The translations under genes and the position numbers were made by a program. Below are positions 22,681-31,229 of a stretch of DNA of 64,000 nucleotides, in pieces (the stretch's first letter is position 1; each line of letters begins with the position of its first letter). The stretch is taken from positions 3,472,001-3,536,000 of the forward strand of contig NC_015160.1 of the NCBI RefSeq assembly GCF_000190535.1, in the 5' to 3' direction. Below the pieces are notes generated by a model, which was not told the origin of the DNA, made no database searches, and saw only the letters and a program-made list of their open reading frames with translations. This DNA comes from Odoribacter splanchnicus DSM 20712. GTDB taxonomy: Bacteria; Bacteroidota; Bacteroidia; Bacteroidales; Marinifilaceae.

Positions 22681-23403
22681 TTAGTTTATCGTTTTTTCTT
22701 CTCCTGGTTTTCCGATCGTCAGAAATCTTCCGCCACGCTTTTCGACATACTCCCGGAAAGCATTCGCTTTTTCGTATTTTTCCCAAAAGTGCATAGGAGC
22801 GAATTGCAGGGTACGGATCCGGTCGACAAATTCCCGGCCTCCCCGGGTGTAATCCTTGCCTAAACGCGGATCGACAGGAAAAAGGGCTAAATCGACATAG
22901 TCGGTTTCCCGGGCCAGAGTTTCCAGTTCCTGATGATAAAAGTTTGCGGCTTCTCTGATTTCTTCTGGGGTGGATTCCTCCTCCCAATGCCAGTTGTTCA
23001 GGTCGCCGGCATGAAAAATGCGCTTATCTGCGACATCGAGCAGAAAAGAAATGCCGATGTCGGTAGAACCGAAGGCTTTGATTTTTAATAGATCATCGTT
23101 CCATTCTTCTCCTTTTTTTAGGAAAATGGCATCGTGAAAACACGCCTTTTGGCTGTCGCGGATATCTTCGGACAGGATATACCGGATGTCCGGTCTTTCC
23201 GGTTTCCAGGAGAGTATTTCCGGGTTGAAATGGTCCGGGTGGGCATGGGAAGACAGAATATACAGCCTTCCGGGGCGTTTCAAAAAGTGCCGGTGTACAT
23301 AAAACTCCGGGGTATCCCGATAATAATCGATCAAAATGGCAAATTCTTTGCTTTCAATAATAAAGCCACTGTGGTAGATATAAATAAGTCGCATCGGTTT
23401 CAT
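22681..23403 (-). CDS. MBL-fold metallo-hydrolase
   Basis: 240 residues with the metallo-beta-lactamase motif SHAHPDHF (H53, H55, D57, H58) and a later HAGD (H131, D134), enough for a dinuclear metal site. It is closest in style to small UlaG-like MBL hydrolases. The substrate is unknown. The downstream glyoxalase-like gene makes a thioester hydrolysis role thinkable, but classic glyoxalase II sequence features are not evident. No signal peptide; cytosolic. Confidence 0.8.
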   Translation of the reverse strand: MKPMRLIYIYHSGFIIESKEFAILIDYYRDTPEFYVHRHFLKRPGRLYILSSHAHPDHFNPEILSWKPERPDIRYILSEDIRDSQKACFHDAIFLKKGEEWNDDLLKIKAFGSTDIGISFLLDVADKRIFHAGDLNNWHWEEESTPEEIREAANFYHQELETLARETDYVDLALFPVDPRLGKDYTRGGREFVDRIRTLQFAPMHFWEKYEKANAFREYVEKRGGRFLTIGKPGEEKTIN

Positions 23404-23467
23404 GTAGCAAATATATATTTATTTGGATGAATAAATTTTGTTCTCTATAAAAAAAAGTAAGCTCATC

Positions 23468-24193
23468 TCAATCCATGATCAGTTGTTTTACGAATTCGGT
23501 TTCGGGGTGTTTACAGATTTCTTCCGGTGTTCCGTCTTGTTCGATGTGCCCGTCTTTCATAACTATGATACGGGTTCCGAGTGTCAGTGCTTCCCGGATA
23601 TCGTGTGTGATAAAAACGATGGTGACTCCCAGTTCGCGGTGAATACGGGTAATTTCGGCCTGCAACATTTTTCGGGTGATTTCGTCGACGGCTCCGAACG
23701 GTTCGTCCATGAGCAGGATGTCAGGATTGGCGGCCAGGGCGCGTGCAATTCCTACTCGTTGGCGTTGTCCTCCGGAGAGTTCCGAGGGATAACGGTCGAG
23801 CATTTCCTGTTCCAGACCGACGACTCCGATGAGTCGTTCTACAGCTTTGCAGGTACGTTCTTTGTCGTGCTGGTTAAGCAGGCTCGGTACATAAGCGATA
23901 TTTTTCCGGACAGTCATGTGAGGAAACAGTCCGATTCCCTGGATGACATAGCCGATATTGCGGCGTAGAAGAGTTTGGTTTTCTTGCGATATGTCTTTCC
24001 CGTCGATATATATTTTGCCCTGAGTCGGGGCCGATAATCCGTTGATAAGCTTGAGCATCGTAGTCTTTCCGCTTCCGGAGCTACCGATGACAGTCAGAAA
24101 TTCACCTTTGCGGATCTTCAGATCGAATGCTTTCAGAATCACCTGATCCCCGTAAGCTTTCGTCACTTGTTCGAAACGTATGATATCATTCAT
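23468..24193 (-). CDS. Osmoprotectant (glycine betaine-type) ABC transporter ATPase
   Basis: 241 residues. Walker A GSSGSGKTT (37-45), Q-loop region VIQGIGLFPHMTV, signature LSGGQRQRVGIARAL (139-153), Walker B ILLMDEP (159-165), then an H-loop in FITHDIREAL. The GxGLFPHMTV region and overall sequence are typical for OpuCA/ProV-like subunits. The CBS domains found in some OpuCA proteins are missing. It is the last gene of an operon with the permease and binding protein, 2 bp after the latter. Confidence 0.88.
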   Translation of the reverse strand: MNDIIRFEQVTKAYGDQVILKAFDLKIRKGEFLTVIGSSGSGKTTMLKLINGLSAPTQGKIYIDGKDISQENQTLLRRNIGYVIQGIGLFPHMTVRKNIAYVPSLLNQHDKERTCKAVERLIGVVGLEQEMLDRYPSELSGGQRQRVGIARALAANPDILLMDEPFGAVDEITRKMLQAEITRIHRELGVTIVFITHDIREALTLGTRIIVMKDGHIEQDGTPEEICKHPETEFVKQLIMD

Positions 24194-24194
24194 G

Positions 24195-25088
24195 CTATCT
24201 CAATAATCCTTTCTTTTTCAGAAAATCGGCAGCGACGGTTTGTTCCGGTCGGCCGGCAATATCGACCTCGTAGTTCAGTTCGGCCATTTCGGCGTTCGTC
24301 AATATTCCTTTCATTTTTTCCAGCGTTTGTTCTAATTCGGGATGTGCCTTTAAAGTCTCTTCACGGATGACGGTGGTACAATAGTAGGAAGGAAAAAAGT
24401 TTTTATCGTCTTTCAATACAGTGAGGTTGGCTCCATTCAGTTGCCCGTCTGTGGTAAAGATATTCATTACGTCGACTTTCCCCGATTTAATGGCTTCGTA
24501 TTTTAATCCGATATCCATATCGCGGGTCTTTTTGAATTTCAGGTCGTAATACTGACAGAGGGCTTCGTAGCCTTCGTGAATTTCGAAAAAATCGTATTCC
24601 GCTCCGAAAATAAATTGGTCGGGATAGCGCGCTAAGTCGGAGAACCGGGTCAGGTCGTATTTCTTAGCCAAAGGTTCGCCGACCGCCAGACTGTAGGTGT
24701 TGTCGAATCCATACGGACTCAGCCATTTTAAATGGAATTTTTGTTCGTATTCTTTTTTCAAAGTCTCGTATAGGGTGTCCGGAGGTAGTAAACTGTCTTT
24801 TTTCAATACCACGAGCCAACCCGTCCCGGTATATTCGGGGTAGATATCGAATTCACCTTTTAACATAGCCGGATGGATATTGCTGGTACCGCCTCCTATC
24901 CCTTTGGTGATTTCTACCGCGAGACCGGTATCTTGTTCGATCAATAGTTTTAGCATTTCTCCCAGAATGAACTGTTCGGTCATCGGTTTGGTGGCGATAC
25001 GGATCGTATTTTTCCTGTCTTTGCAAGCTGTTGTCAGGAGAAAAAAGGCGAGCAGGGGGAGTAGCAGTAAATCTCTTTTCATGGTCAT
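24195..25088 (-). CDS. Osmoprotectant ABC transporter substrate-binding lipoprotein
   Basis: About 297 residues from the ATG at 25088, which overlaps the permease stop (ATGA); the longer start at 25139 would add 17 residues before the signal peptide. Lipobox LTTACKD. The OpuAC/YehZ-like family is recognised by IRIATKPMTEQFILGEML, GGTSNIHPAMLKGEFDIYPEYTGTGW and a C-terminal AELNYEVD. It should bind a quaternary amine such as betaine or choline at the periplasmic side. It is followed by the ATPase gene and preceded by the permease and a porin. Confidence 0.88.
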   Translation of the reverse strand: MTMKRDLLLLPLLAFFLLTTACKDRKNTIRIATKPMTEQFILGEMLKLLIEQDTGLAVEITKGIGGGTSNIHPAMLKGEFDIYPEYTGTGWLVVLKKDSLLPPDTLYETLKKEYEQKFHLKWLSPYGFDNTYSLAVGEPLAKKYDLTRFSDLARYPDQFIFGAEYDFFEIHEGYEALCQYYDLKFKKTRDMDIGLKYEAIKSGKVDVMNIFTTDGQLNGANLTVLKDDKNFFPSYYCTTVIREETLKAHPELEQTLEKMKGILTNAEMAELNYEVDIAGRPEQTVAADFLKKKGLLR

Positions 25089-25726
25089 ATCAGTTTGCGT
25101 TTCTTTTTGATGTGGGTTTCGTAACAGCCTATACCCCAATCGGTGAGTAGGGCTAAAACGGCGATCAGAAGGCTGCCGGCCACGGTGAGCACCCCATTGT
25201 TGGTCGTGATGCCCCGGTAGATGGCGACGCCTAATCCTCCCGCTCCGATAAAAGCAGCAATGCCGGCAAGTGCGATAGTCATCACCACCATATTCCGAAG
25301 ACCGGAGAGGATCACCGGAAAGGCAAGCGGAATCTGGATTTTATAAAGAATCTGAAACGGGGTACTTCCCATCCCGCGGGCGGCTTCGATGATCTCCCGG
25401 TCGATGCCGGTGATACCGGTATAGGTGTTGCGGACCATCGGGAGTAAAGCATAGACGGTCAGGACAAAAATGGCTGTCGTGTCTCCGATGCCTGAGAAGG
25501 GAATCAGAAAACCGAATAATGCGATGGAAGGGATGGTGTACATGAAGTTTGTCAGTCCCAAAACCAGGCTACTCGAACGACGGTAACTGCTGATCAGAAT
25601 TCCCAGGCTCAAGCCGATACACAAGGCAGCGACGATGGCTATCAATGAGATTTCCAGATGTTGCAGGGTGAGCTTTAAAAAGAATTGCCACCGATCGGCG
25701 TAAAGTTGAAATAGTTCCAGAATCAT
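25085..25726 (-). CDS. Osmoprotectant ABC transporter permease
   Basis: 213 residues, about five to six membrane helices, with the permease EAA loop (EAARGMGSTPFQILYKIQIPLAFPVILSGL, spanning about 137-166) for contact with the ATPase. AAFIGAGGLG near residue 185 is typical of OpuCB/YehW-like subunits. Its stop overlaps the start of the binding-protein gene (ATGA), implying coupled translation. The porin gene upstream ends 13 bp before this start. Confidence 0.88.
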   Translation of the reverse strand: MILELFQLYADRWQFFLKLTLQHLEISLIAIVAALCIGLSLGILISSYRRSSSLVLGLTNFMYTIPSIALFGFLIPFSGIGDTTAIFVLTVYALLPMVRNTYTGITGIDREIIEAARGMGSTPFQILYKIQIPLAFPVILSGLRNMVVMTIALAGIAAFIGAGGLGVAIYRGITTNNGVLTVAGSLLIAVLALLTDWGIGCYETHIKKKRKLI

Positions 25727-25739
25727 AGCAGAGGCAGAT

Positions 25740-26867
25740 TTAGAAATAATAACCGATGTTTATATTAAAACGGGCATGCCAGGAATTGCTTCCGATTCCG
25801 GGTCCGAAAGCGTCCCGGTCCGGTCCGATCCAAGCCTGGTGTTTGCCCATCGCATAATCGATATAGGTCTGAACCGGACCCATGTTCAGTAAAAAACCGT
25901 ATACATTTTGAAAACTATTGTTGAAATCGGTATGCCATTTTTGGATAATGCCGACATCATGGTACATCATGATGTTGCCGAGCCATTTCCAACCGATCGG
26001 GAAGGTATGGGAAATACTCAGGGTGTATATGTTGGCTTTGGCAGCAACCAGATAAGGAGCTCCGTAAGCCGTCATTACGACCAGATTCCGGTCTTCTCCG
26101 GGAGCATTTTTGGGGTACATGGCATAAGTAGATACCTGGGCTTTGAAATTTAGGCGGTGCCAGTCGAACATGTAGTGTAGGGCAAAGGCGAAATGGGAAC
26201 CGTTACTTCGGGTATCGATGTTGTAGAGTTGGCCGAATTCGGCGGAGCATCCGACCTGGTGTTCGACCTGATTGCCGTATTTGTAGATCAGTTGTGCGTT
26301 GAGTTGGTTGATTTCTTTGTTCCTGCCGGCCACATCGTAACCATAACGATCGTCGGAAGTCTCGGAATTTGCTCCGAACAACAGTTCATCGGCATTTTTG
26401 AAAAAAGCTAAGGCATATTTCCAATGTTCGTCGGAATGAACGAATTTAACCCCCATATCGGCATCGTCTTCGAGACCGACATAATAGGAGATTTGGAGGA
26501 AAAAGTTGTTACCACTTCCGGGTTGGAGTCCGAAAGGCACTTTAGTCAAACCGATTTCGAGGTGATTTTTTTCAGAAAACCGATACCCGATCCAACCGTA
26601 TTTGAGCATAAATCCACCGAAAGCCGTACTGTAAAACCGGCAATCGGCATCCAGCAGAAAACCTTTGTAAGAGGCTGTCGGACGAAGCATAAACACATCG
26701 TAACCCAGATCGCCTCCCCGGTCGCGATGTCCTGAGTTCCAATCCGAAAAGTTATAATTGAACCTTAAGGCTCCTCCGAGTTTGAATTGCGGACGTTCTT
26801 TTCTTTCCTGGGCGGATAAGGGTAAAATAAAAATAAGGTACAAGCAAAATATAAAATAGTATTTCAT
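25740..26867 (-). CDS. Porin-like outer-membrane protein of the osmoprotectant operon
   Basis: 375 residues with a signal peptide (ILPLSAQ). The mature part is a series of amphipathic strands with aromatic girdles (FLLDADCRFYSTAFGGFMLKYG; HLEIGLTKVPFGLQPGSGNNFF) and ends with a terminal aromatic residue (NINIGYYF), as in 16-stranded phosphate-selective or general porins. It is the first gene of the cluster porin-permease-binding protein-ATPase with tight spacing, so it probably provides the outer-membrane route for the same solute. That link is inference from gene order. Confidence 0.75.
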   Translation of the reverse strand: MKYYFIFCLYLIFILPLSAQERKERPQFKLGGALRFNYNFSDWNSGHRDRGGDLGYDVFMLRPTASYKGFLLDADCRFYSTAFGGFMLKYGWIGYRFSEKNHLEIGLTKVPFGLQPGSGNNFFLQISYYVGLEDDADMGVKFVHSDEHWKYALAFFKNADELLFGANSETSDDRYGYDVAGRNKEINQLNAQLIYKYGNQVEHQVGCSAEFGQLYNIDTRSNGSHFAFALHYMFDWHRLNFKAQVSTYAMYPKNAPGEDRNLVVMTAYGAPYLVAAKANIYTLSISHTFPIGWKWLGNIMMYHDVGIIQKWHTDFNNSFQNVYGFLLNMGPVQTYIDYAMGKHQAWIGPDRDAFGPGIGSNSWHARFNINIGYYF

Positions 26868-27036
26868 TGTGTCCTGAATTTAATGTCACTGGCTTTGCCC
26901 TACAATCGTTATCCCGGTATAACGGATTTTTTCGGAGGAAAGTTTCTTCCCTTACCATGGTCCTGTTAAATTGTATTAAATACAGAACCATTTTTTCGGG
27001 GTAACGATAAACTCACTGACAGATGATATATAAGCC

Positions 27037-27942
27037 ATGGACTTTTTGAATTATACAGACTGGCAAGATACAGCCGATACTTTACATATGTTGTTGCAAA
27101 TGAGTGGTAAAGTGAAATTGCTGTATCGGGCGAAACGGCCAGAATGGGCGCATATCAGGCAATATCTCACCCTGGACGGGATTTCGACGGGAATCGTTCC
27201 TGAGGCACCTGTGCCTTTTGAAATTAATTTCGATTTCCGCGAAGATCAGGTGGTCTTCCGGAATTACAACGGAAAAACCGAAAAGGTGGCCTTGGAGGAC
27301 GGGAAGAGTGTCGGAGACTATTACCGGCAGTTTATGGCGGCATTGAAACAAATCGATGTGCCGGCCAGAATCGATGTGAAATCACAGGAATTTTATGATC
27401 CTGTCGATCTGGATAAAGACGGGAAACATCGGTCGTATCAGAAGGAAGCAGTGTTGTTGTGGCTGGATAATATGCTTTTTGCCGATCGGGCCTTGAATCG
27501 TTTTCTCGCCCCTTTCCGGGGAAAAGTGACTTGTCCGGCTTATTATTTCGGTACGATGGATTTGTCGTGTCTGGTGTATAGCGGCGAGGCCGCACCTTGG
27601 GGCAGAGAGGATAAGGTGATGCAATATGCTTTTGATGAAAAATGCTATGAATGTGGATTTTGGCCCGGTGATCCGAATTTTCCGAAACCGGCTTTTTATG
27701 GAATGCCTTATCCGTTTGTGAAAGATCTTCAAGGTAACGATAAATTTTTACGGCCCGATAAAGCTTTCTTTAAACCGGAAAAACAGGAGTTCTTCTTTAC
27801 GTTGGAGGATGCTTTGAATTATCCTAATCCTGAAAAAATGGTCATCGATTTTTACCGTTCCGGCTTCGATCTGGTACAGGAACTCTCCCGTTGGAAAAAT
27901 ATCGATTGGATCACCCGCCCTTTGGATTATCCGGAAAAATGA
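27037..27942 (+). CDS. DUF5996-family protein
   Basis: 301 residues, soluble, no signal peptide. It starts with W-x-x-T-x-x-T-L-H-M-L-type sequence (DWQDTADTLHMLLQMSGKVKL) and contains the family's conserved region with F(D)LS and a Pro/Trp-rich middle (ECGFWPGDPNFPKPAFYGMPYP). The family is widespread but not assigned a reaction. It has no close neighbours on its strand. A C9 tract (27950-27958) lies just after the stop. Confidence 0.8.
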   Translation: MDFLNYTDWQDTADTLHMLLQMSGKVKLLYRAKRPEWAHIRQYLTLDGISTGIVPEAPVPFEINFDFREDQVVFRNYNGKTEKVALEDGKSVGDYYRQFMAALKQIDVPARIDVKSQEFYDPVDLDKDGKHRSYQKEAVLLWLDNMLFADRALNRFLAPFRGKVTCPAYYFGTMDLSCLVYSGEAAPWGREDKVMQYAFDEKCYECGFWPGDPNFPKPAFYGMPYPFVKDLQGNDKFLRPDKAFFKPEKQEFFFTLEDALNYPNPEKMVIDFYRSGFDLVQELSRWKNIDWITRPLDYPEK

Positions 27943-27973
27943 CCGTGGTCCCCCCCCCGGGAAAATTTGGGAC

Positions 27974-28005
27974 ATAAAAAAGGAAGCCTTTTTTGACTTC
28001 CTTTT
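27974..28005 (-). terminator. Terminator of tRNA-Val
   Basis: A 9-bp stem (27978-27986 with 27997-28005) followed leftward by a T-run, directly downstream of the tRNA. Confidence 0.8.
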
Positions 28006-28006
28006 G

Positions 28007-28081
28007 TGGGCGCTGAGGGATTCGAACCCCCGACCCTCTGGGTGTAAACCAGATGCTCTGAACCAACTGAGCTAAGCGCCC
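28007..28081 (-). tRNA. tRNA-Val (UAC)
   Basis: Cloverleaf with acceptor GGGCGCT/AGCGCCC, D-arm GCTCAGTTGG, anticodon loop TTTACAC (anticodon UAC, reads GUA/GUG codons) and T-arm GGTTCGAATCC. No CCA is encoded. It has a perfect promoter upstream and a terminator downstream. Confidence 0.95.
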
Positions 28082-28106
28082 GTGCGATCTTATCTGATTG
28101 CGGGTA

Positions 28107-28137
28107 CAAATGTAGATGAATTTTTTATATTGGCAAA
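28107..28137 (-). promoter_or_regulatory. tRNA-Val promoter
   Basis: Leftward TTTG (28134-28137), exactly 19 bp, then TACATTTG (28107-28114): the complete Bacteroidetes housekeeping promoter. Confidence 0.8.
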
Positions 28138-28323
28138 ATATTTTAGAAAAAACAGAAAATAATTTTTTTGTCTGTTTTGAAAATGGCAGAATATCACATA
28201 TTTATGCAGGCCGGAAACCTTTGTATCGATTCTGATTTTATATACATGCATTTTAACTATATATTAACAAAATAATTAACATTAATTTGTTGTTTGGTTG
28301 TTGTATTTGTTTGAAATGTCCTT

Positions 28324-28331
28324 ACCTTTGC
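28324..28331 (+). promoter_or_regulatory. Promoter -7 element of a candidate sRNA
   Basis: TACCTTTG matches TAnnTTTG; a TTG-rich stretch occupies the -33 zone about 19 bp upstream. No ORF follows before a terminator. Confidence 0.55.
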
Positions 28332-28336
28332 ACCGT

Positions 28337-28428
28337 CTTTAAAAAAGATTGTTTTTCATAAGTTTGTATGGTTTAGGTTAGTAGTTAGTAAATGTTTAAG
28401 GGTCGGTTCACCGGCCCTTTCATTTTTA
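28337..28428 (+). ncRNA. Candidate small RNA of about 90 nt
   Basis: A promoter-like element at 28324 and a terminator-like hairpin (GGGTCGG at 28400-28406, TTCA loop, CCGGCCC at 28411-28417, then TTTCATTTTT) define a short transcript in a 730-bp gene-free stretch between tRNA-Val and folB. No reading frame of note lies inside. No known RNA family is recognised. The rest of the gap holds another -7 match at 28633 that may serve folB. Confidence 0.45.
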
Positions 28429-28812
28429 TATTCTGATGATGTTTTCCGTGTCTTTCGGATTATTTTAATCGGAATATTTCTGTAAAGAATAGGGCTGCAT
28501 TGTATAATGGAATAATTTCTTTTTAATTTACACTGAATAGTTGAGAGATATTATGTACGCGAATTTCTGGAAAGGTTTCGGTGGATTTTGATTTTGGTCA
28601 GGAATTCAATAGGAAGTGAATTTTCTTTTTTCTACTTTTGAACAAAATAGAAAATAGATTTATTTTTGTTTGTATTATTTTTTTATGTGGGAGGTAAAAG
28701 AAGCGGAAGGCTTGTTGAGCCGAACGTGATTTTTATAGGCTGGAGTTAGGTTATGTGAAGTATTTTATTGTGTAATACGGATAGGAAATTGACTGGATTA
28801 AATGGAATTGAA

Positions 28813-29166
28813 ATGACTGGAATAATTGAAATTGAAGGCATGGAGTTCTTTGCCTATCATGGTTGTTTTGAAGCGGAACAAATTGTAGGAAATAAATTTA
28901 TGGTTTATGCTTGTTTACATTATAATTGCCATTGTCCGGCTTCCACAGATGATATCGCTGATGCTTTAAGTTATCAGACAGCTTATGAGATTATTGCCCG
29001 TGAAATGATGAAACGGTCTCATTTGCTGGAACATGTAGGGAAACGAATGCTCGATGCCTTATATGCGGCTTTCCCTCAATTGCAGTATGCTAAAATCAAG
29101 ATTTCGAAAATGAATCCTCCTTTGGGAGGACAAATCCGGTGTACGAGTGTGACCTTGGAGAAATAA
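28813..29166 (+). CDS. folB: Dihydroneopterin aldolase
   Basis: 117 residues from the ATG at 28813 (the longer frame from 28768 starts with GTG and adds unrelated residues). FolB features: IEIEGMEFFAYHGCFEAEQIVGNKFMV (spanning about 5-31) with the conserved Tyr-His-Gly and Glu, and near the end VTLEK. LEHVGKRMLDAL supplies the catalytic-region Glu and Lys-like positions. It converts 7,8-dihydroneopterin to 6-hydroxymethyl-dihydropterin plus glycolaldehyde in folate synthesis. It is followed after 43 bp by an ECF sigma gene with which it is functionally unrelated. Confidence 0.85.
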   Translation: MTGIIEIEGMEFFAYHGCFEAEQIVGNKFMVYACLHYNCHCPASTDDIADALSYQTAYEIIAREMMKRSHLLEHVGKRMLDALYAAFPQLQYAKIKISKMNPPLGGQIRCTSVTLEK

Positions 29167-29209
29167 AAAATAATTGTGAATATTGCAAAAATTTTTGCAC
29201 CACAATGGT

Positions 29210-29728
29210 ATGGATATAAAGTTATTTGATCTGTTATATAACAAATACTCACAACCGATGTTACTGTATGCTTTAACTTTTGTAAATTCAAAGAGCGATA
29301 CAGAAGACATTGTGCAGGAGGTGTTTTATAATTTCTGGAAGTCCGAAGCCTATCTGAGAGTTCCTATCGATGAAGCCAGACCTTGGCTATTGCGGGCTAT
29401 CAAAAACGCCTGCATCAATTTCTGGGAAAAGAAAGACGTCCTCCGCAGCAGTGCAGAACTGCATAATATTACAATTGAAGATGAGGAATACTCCGAATTC
29501 AATGAACAAATATTCACACAAATCAGACAGGACATCGAAAACATGCCTCCCCAAACCCGTGAAATTGTAAAAGCCATATTCTACAAAAAAGAAAAGTATC
29601 AGGAAGTTGCCGACTACCTCGGCATCTCCATCAATACCGTCAAAACATTGCTCCGTAGGGCCATCCGGCAACTTAGAGAACGCTACACGGATAATTTCAG
29701 TCTTTTCCTGTACCTGCTTTTGAAATAA
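29210..29728 (+). CDS. ECF-family RNA polymerase sigma factor (locus 1)
   Basis: 172 residues from the ATG at 29210; an upstream TTG frame is less likely. Region 2 includes DTEDIVQEVFYNFWKSEAYL, and region 4 has PQTREIVKAIF, YQEVADYLGISINTVKTLL (helix-turn-helix) and RAIRQLRERY. It belongs to the Bacteroidetes SusCD-linked ECF group. It is followed by a FecR anti-sigma gene and SusC/SusD genes, so it should activate that operon when the SusC N-terminal domain signals through FecR. Confidence 0.88.
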   Translation: MDIKLFDLLYNKYSQPMLLYALTFVNSKSDTEDIVQEVFYNFWKSEAYLRVPIDEARPWLLRAIKNACINFWEKKDVLRSSAELHNITIEDEEYSEFNEQIFTQIRQDIENMPPQTREIVKAIFYKKEKYQEVADYLGISINTVKTLLRRAIRQLRERYTDNFSLFLYLLLK

Positions 29729-29774
29729 TTATCCCCACCATCGGTACTATCCATTAACCGTCTACGGATATGTT

Positions 29775-29879
29775 ATGGACAATATTTCGCTTTCCCTCAA
29801 AGAAGGCAAAAGCACATTTTTGATCGGCATTTGTCATGAGATTATATTGAAGATAAATAAAAGAGATGTGAGAAAATGA
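29775..29879 (+). pseudogene. Possible relic of an ABC-transporter ATPase
   Basis: A 34-codon frame between sigma and FecR reads MDNISLSLKEGKSTFLIG, the sequence just before a Walker A loop in FecE-like ATPases, then diverges immediately (ICHE) and ends. The preceding in-frame codons also fit (LTVYGYV). It is too short to function. It may be the scar of a deletion at this locus, or chance. The remaining gap to FecR is AT-rich and probably holds the sigma-dependent promoter. Confidence 0.3.
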
Positions 29880-29969
29880 TATTATCACAAAAAATTAAAA
29901 TAATTTTTACAAACTGTCACCCATTTTCTAAAATCATCTGTTTCTATTTACAAAGAAACTATCGGATTT

Positions 29970-31133
29970 ATGTTGTTACAAGAGCTCATAGACGAATATA
30001 TACTTCTGTTTCGCAGGGGAGAACTGACTTCTTCGCAACAAAGAGAACTGATTGATTGGCTGAATGCTGATGCGACTCATCAGGCCTACTACCGAAAGAT
30101 GCTCAAATTATATGCATGCATTGAAATGACAGAAGAAGACTTGGTCAAACAGATGCAGGACTCAGTACACAATCGCCTCTATAAACAAATATACCTCCAA
30201 CGTTTTAAGAGAAAGGTATGGTGGCTGACAGGAGCAGCCGCTGTAGTAATAGCAATGATTGGAAGTATCTTAATTATGGAATACTCACGGACGGAACCGA
30301 CAACTCTAACACCAACATTTGGGGAAGCCGGCTCTTCAAAAGCCATTCTGACATTGGCTAACGGAGAGAAAATATCCTTAACCGAGCAGACGCACAGATA
30401 TATCACTACTTCGGAAGGTAATCTGATACAGCAGGATTCCATCGGTCATTTGCACATATATGCCATAGACAGTAACCATCAAAAACAGACTGTCTGTCAA
30501 AATAATGTAATATGGGTACCACAAGGTGGAGAATATCACCTCATCCTGTCGGACGGCACGAAAGTATGGCTGAACGCCGAAACGAAATTAAAATTCCCGG
30601 CCCGGTTTTCCGGGGACAAACGTATCGTGGAATTGAGCGGCGAAGCCTATTTGGAGGTGACAAGTAATGCATCAAAACCGTTTATCATACGCACAGATGG
30701 GATAGACGTCAAAGTGTTAGGAACATCTTTCGGGGTTCGGTCATACCAAGAAGAGACTTCCATTTTCACAACGCTGGTATCCGGTAGCGTAGAAGTGCAA
30801 GGTACGCATGGTAAAGTCCGTCTGACTCCATCCCACCAGGCTGTTTATGATAAAAATTCAAAAGACATCGCCATCAAACAGGTAAATACGGAATTATATA
30901 CAGGTTGGAAAAACGGTAAAATGTTATATGACAACTGCCCTTTGGAAGAAATATTACGCGACTTGAAACGCTGGTATTCATTTGAAGTATTCTATACCAA
31001 CAGCCAAAGCAAGCAGATTCCATTCACCCTCAATATCCGGAAGTATGAGAAAATTGACGGAGTTTTGGAATTAATGCAAAAAACCGGAAGAGTACATTTT
31101 GACATAAAAGGGGACACCATTATTGTAAAATAA
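29970..31133 (+). CDS. FecR-family anti-sigma factor (locus 1)
   Basis: 387 residues. A cytoplasmic N-terminal segment (about 1-80) precedes one membrane helix (WWLTGAAAVVIAMIGSILIM, about 85-104). The periplasmic FecR domain shows WVPQGGEYHLILSDGTKVWLNAETKLKFPARF (about 180-211) and ELSGEAYLEVTSNASKPFIIRT; the C-terminal DUF4974-type domain is TGWKNGKMLYDNCPLEEILRDLKRWY. It should hold the upstream sigma factor and release it on contact with the signalling domain of the SusC protein downstream. Confidence 0.92.
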   Translation: MLLQELIDEYILLFRRGELTSSQQRELIDWLNADATHQAYYRKMLKLYACIEMTEEDLVKQMQDSVHNRLYKQIYLQRFKRKVWWLTGAAAVVIAMIGSILIMEYSRTEPTTLTPTFGEAGSSKAILTLANGEKISLTEQTHRYITTSEGNLIQQDSIGHLHIYAIDSNHQKQTVCQNNVIWVPQGGEYHLILSDGTKVWLNAETKLKFPARFSGDKRIVELSGEAYLEVTSNASKPFIIRTDGIDVKVLGTSFGVRSYQEETSIFTTLVSGSVEVQGTHGKVRLTPSHQAVYDKNSKDIAIKQVNTELYTGWKNGKMLYDNCPLEEILRDLKRWYSFEVFYTNSQSKQIPFTLNIRKYEKIDGVLELMQKTGRVHFDIKGDTIIVK

Positions 31134-31141
31134 AACAGGGA

Positions 31142-31203
31142 CGGTATTCGCAGTACCATCCCCATAGATAAATGTTCATAGCTGCTCGCAACAGCGGATG
31201 AAC
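31142..31203 (+). promoter_or_regulatory. Two hairpins in the susC leader (locus 1)
   Basis: GGGACGGTA/TACCATCCC (one mismatch, 31139-31163) and GTTCAT-GCTG/CAGC-ATGAAC (about 31171-31203) lie between FecR and SusC, without T-runs. A leader RNA structure is likely; the function is unknown. Confidence 0.35.
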
Positions 31204-31229
31204 GTAAGTTGAATCTTAAATACAAAATT

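Noticed and set aside
26920..26945. CGTTAT/ATAACG hairpin with T-run upstream of the porin gene as a riboswitch or terminator
   Set aside because: It faces the plus strand where no gene precedes it, and the stem is only 6 bp; too weak to call.
27950..27958. C9 tract as a phase-variation site
   Set aside because: It lies after the DUF5996 stop codon, outside any reading frame, so length changes would not alter a protein.
28001..28090. Open frame across tRNA-Val on the minus strand
   Set aside because: It only translates the tRNA and its terminator.
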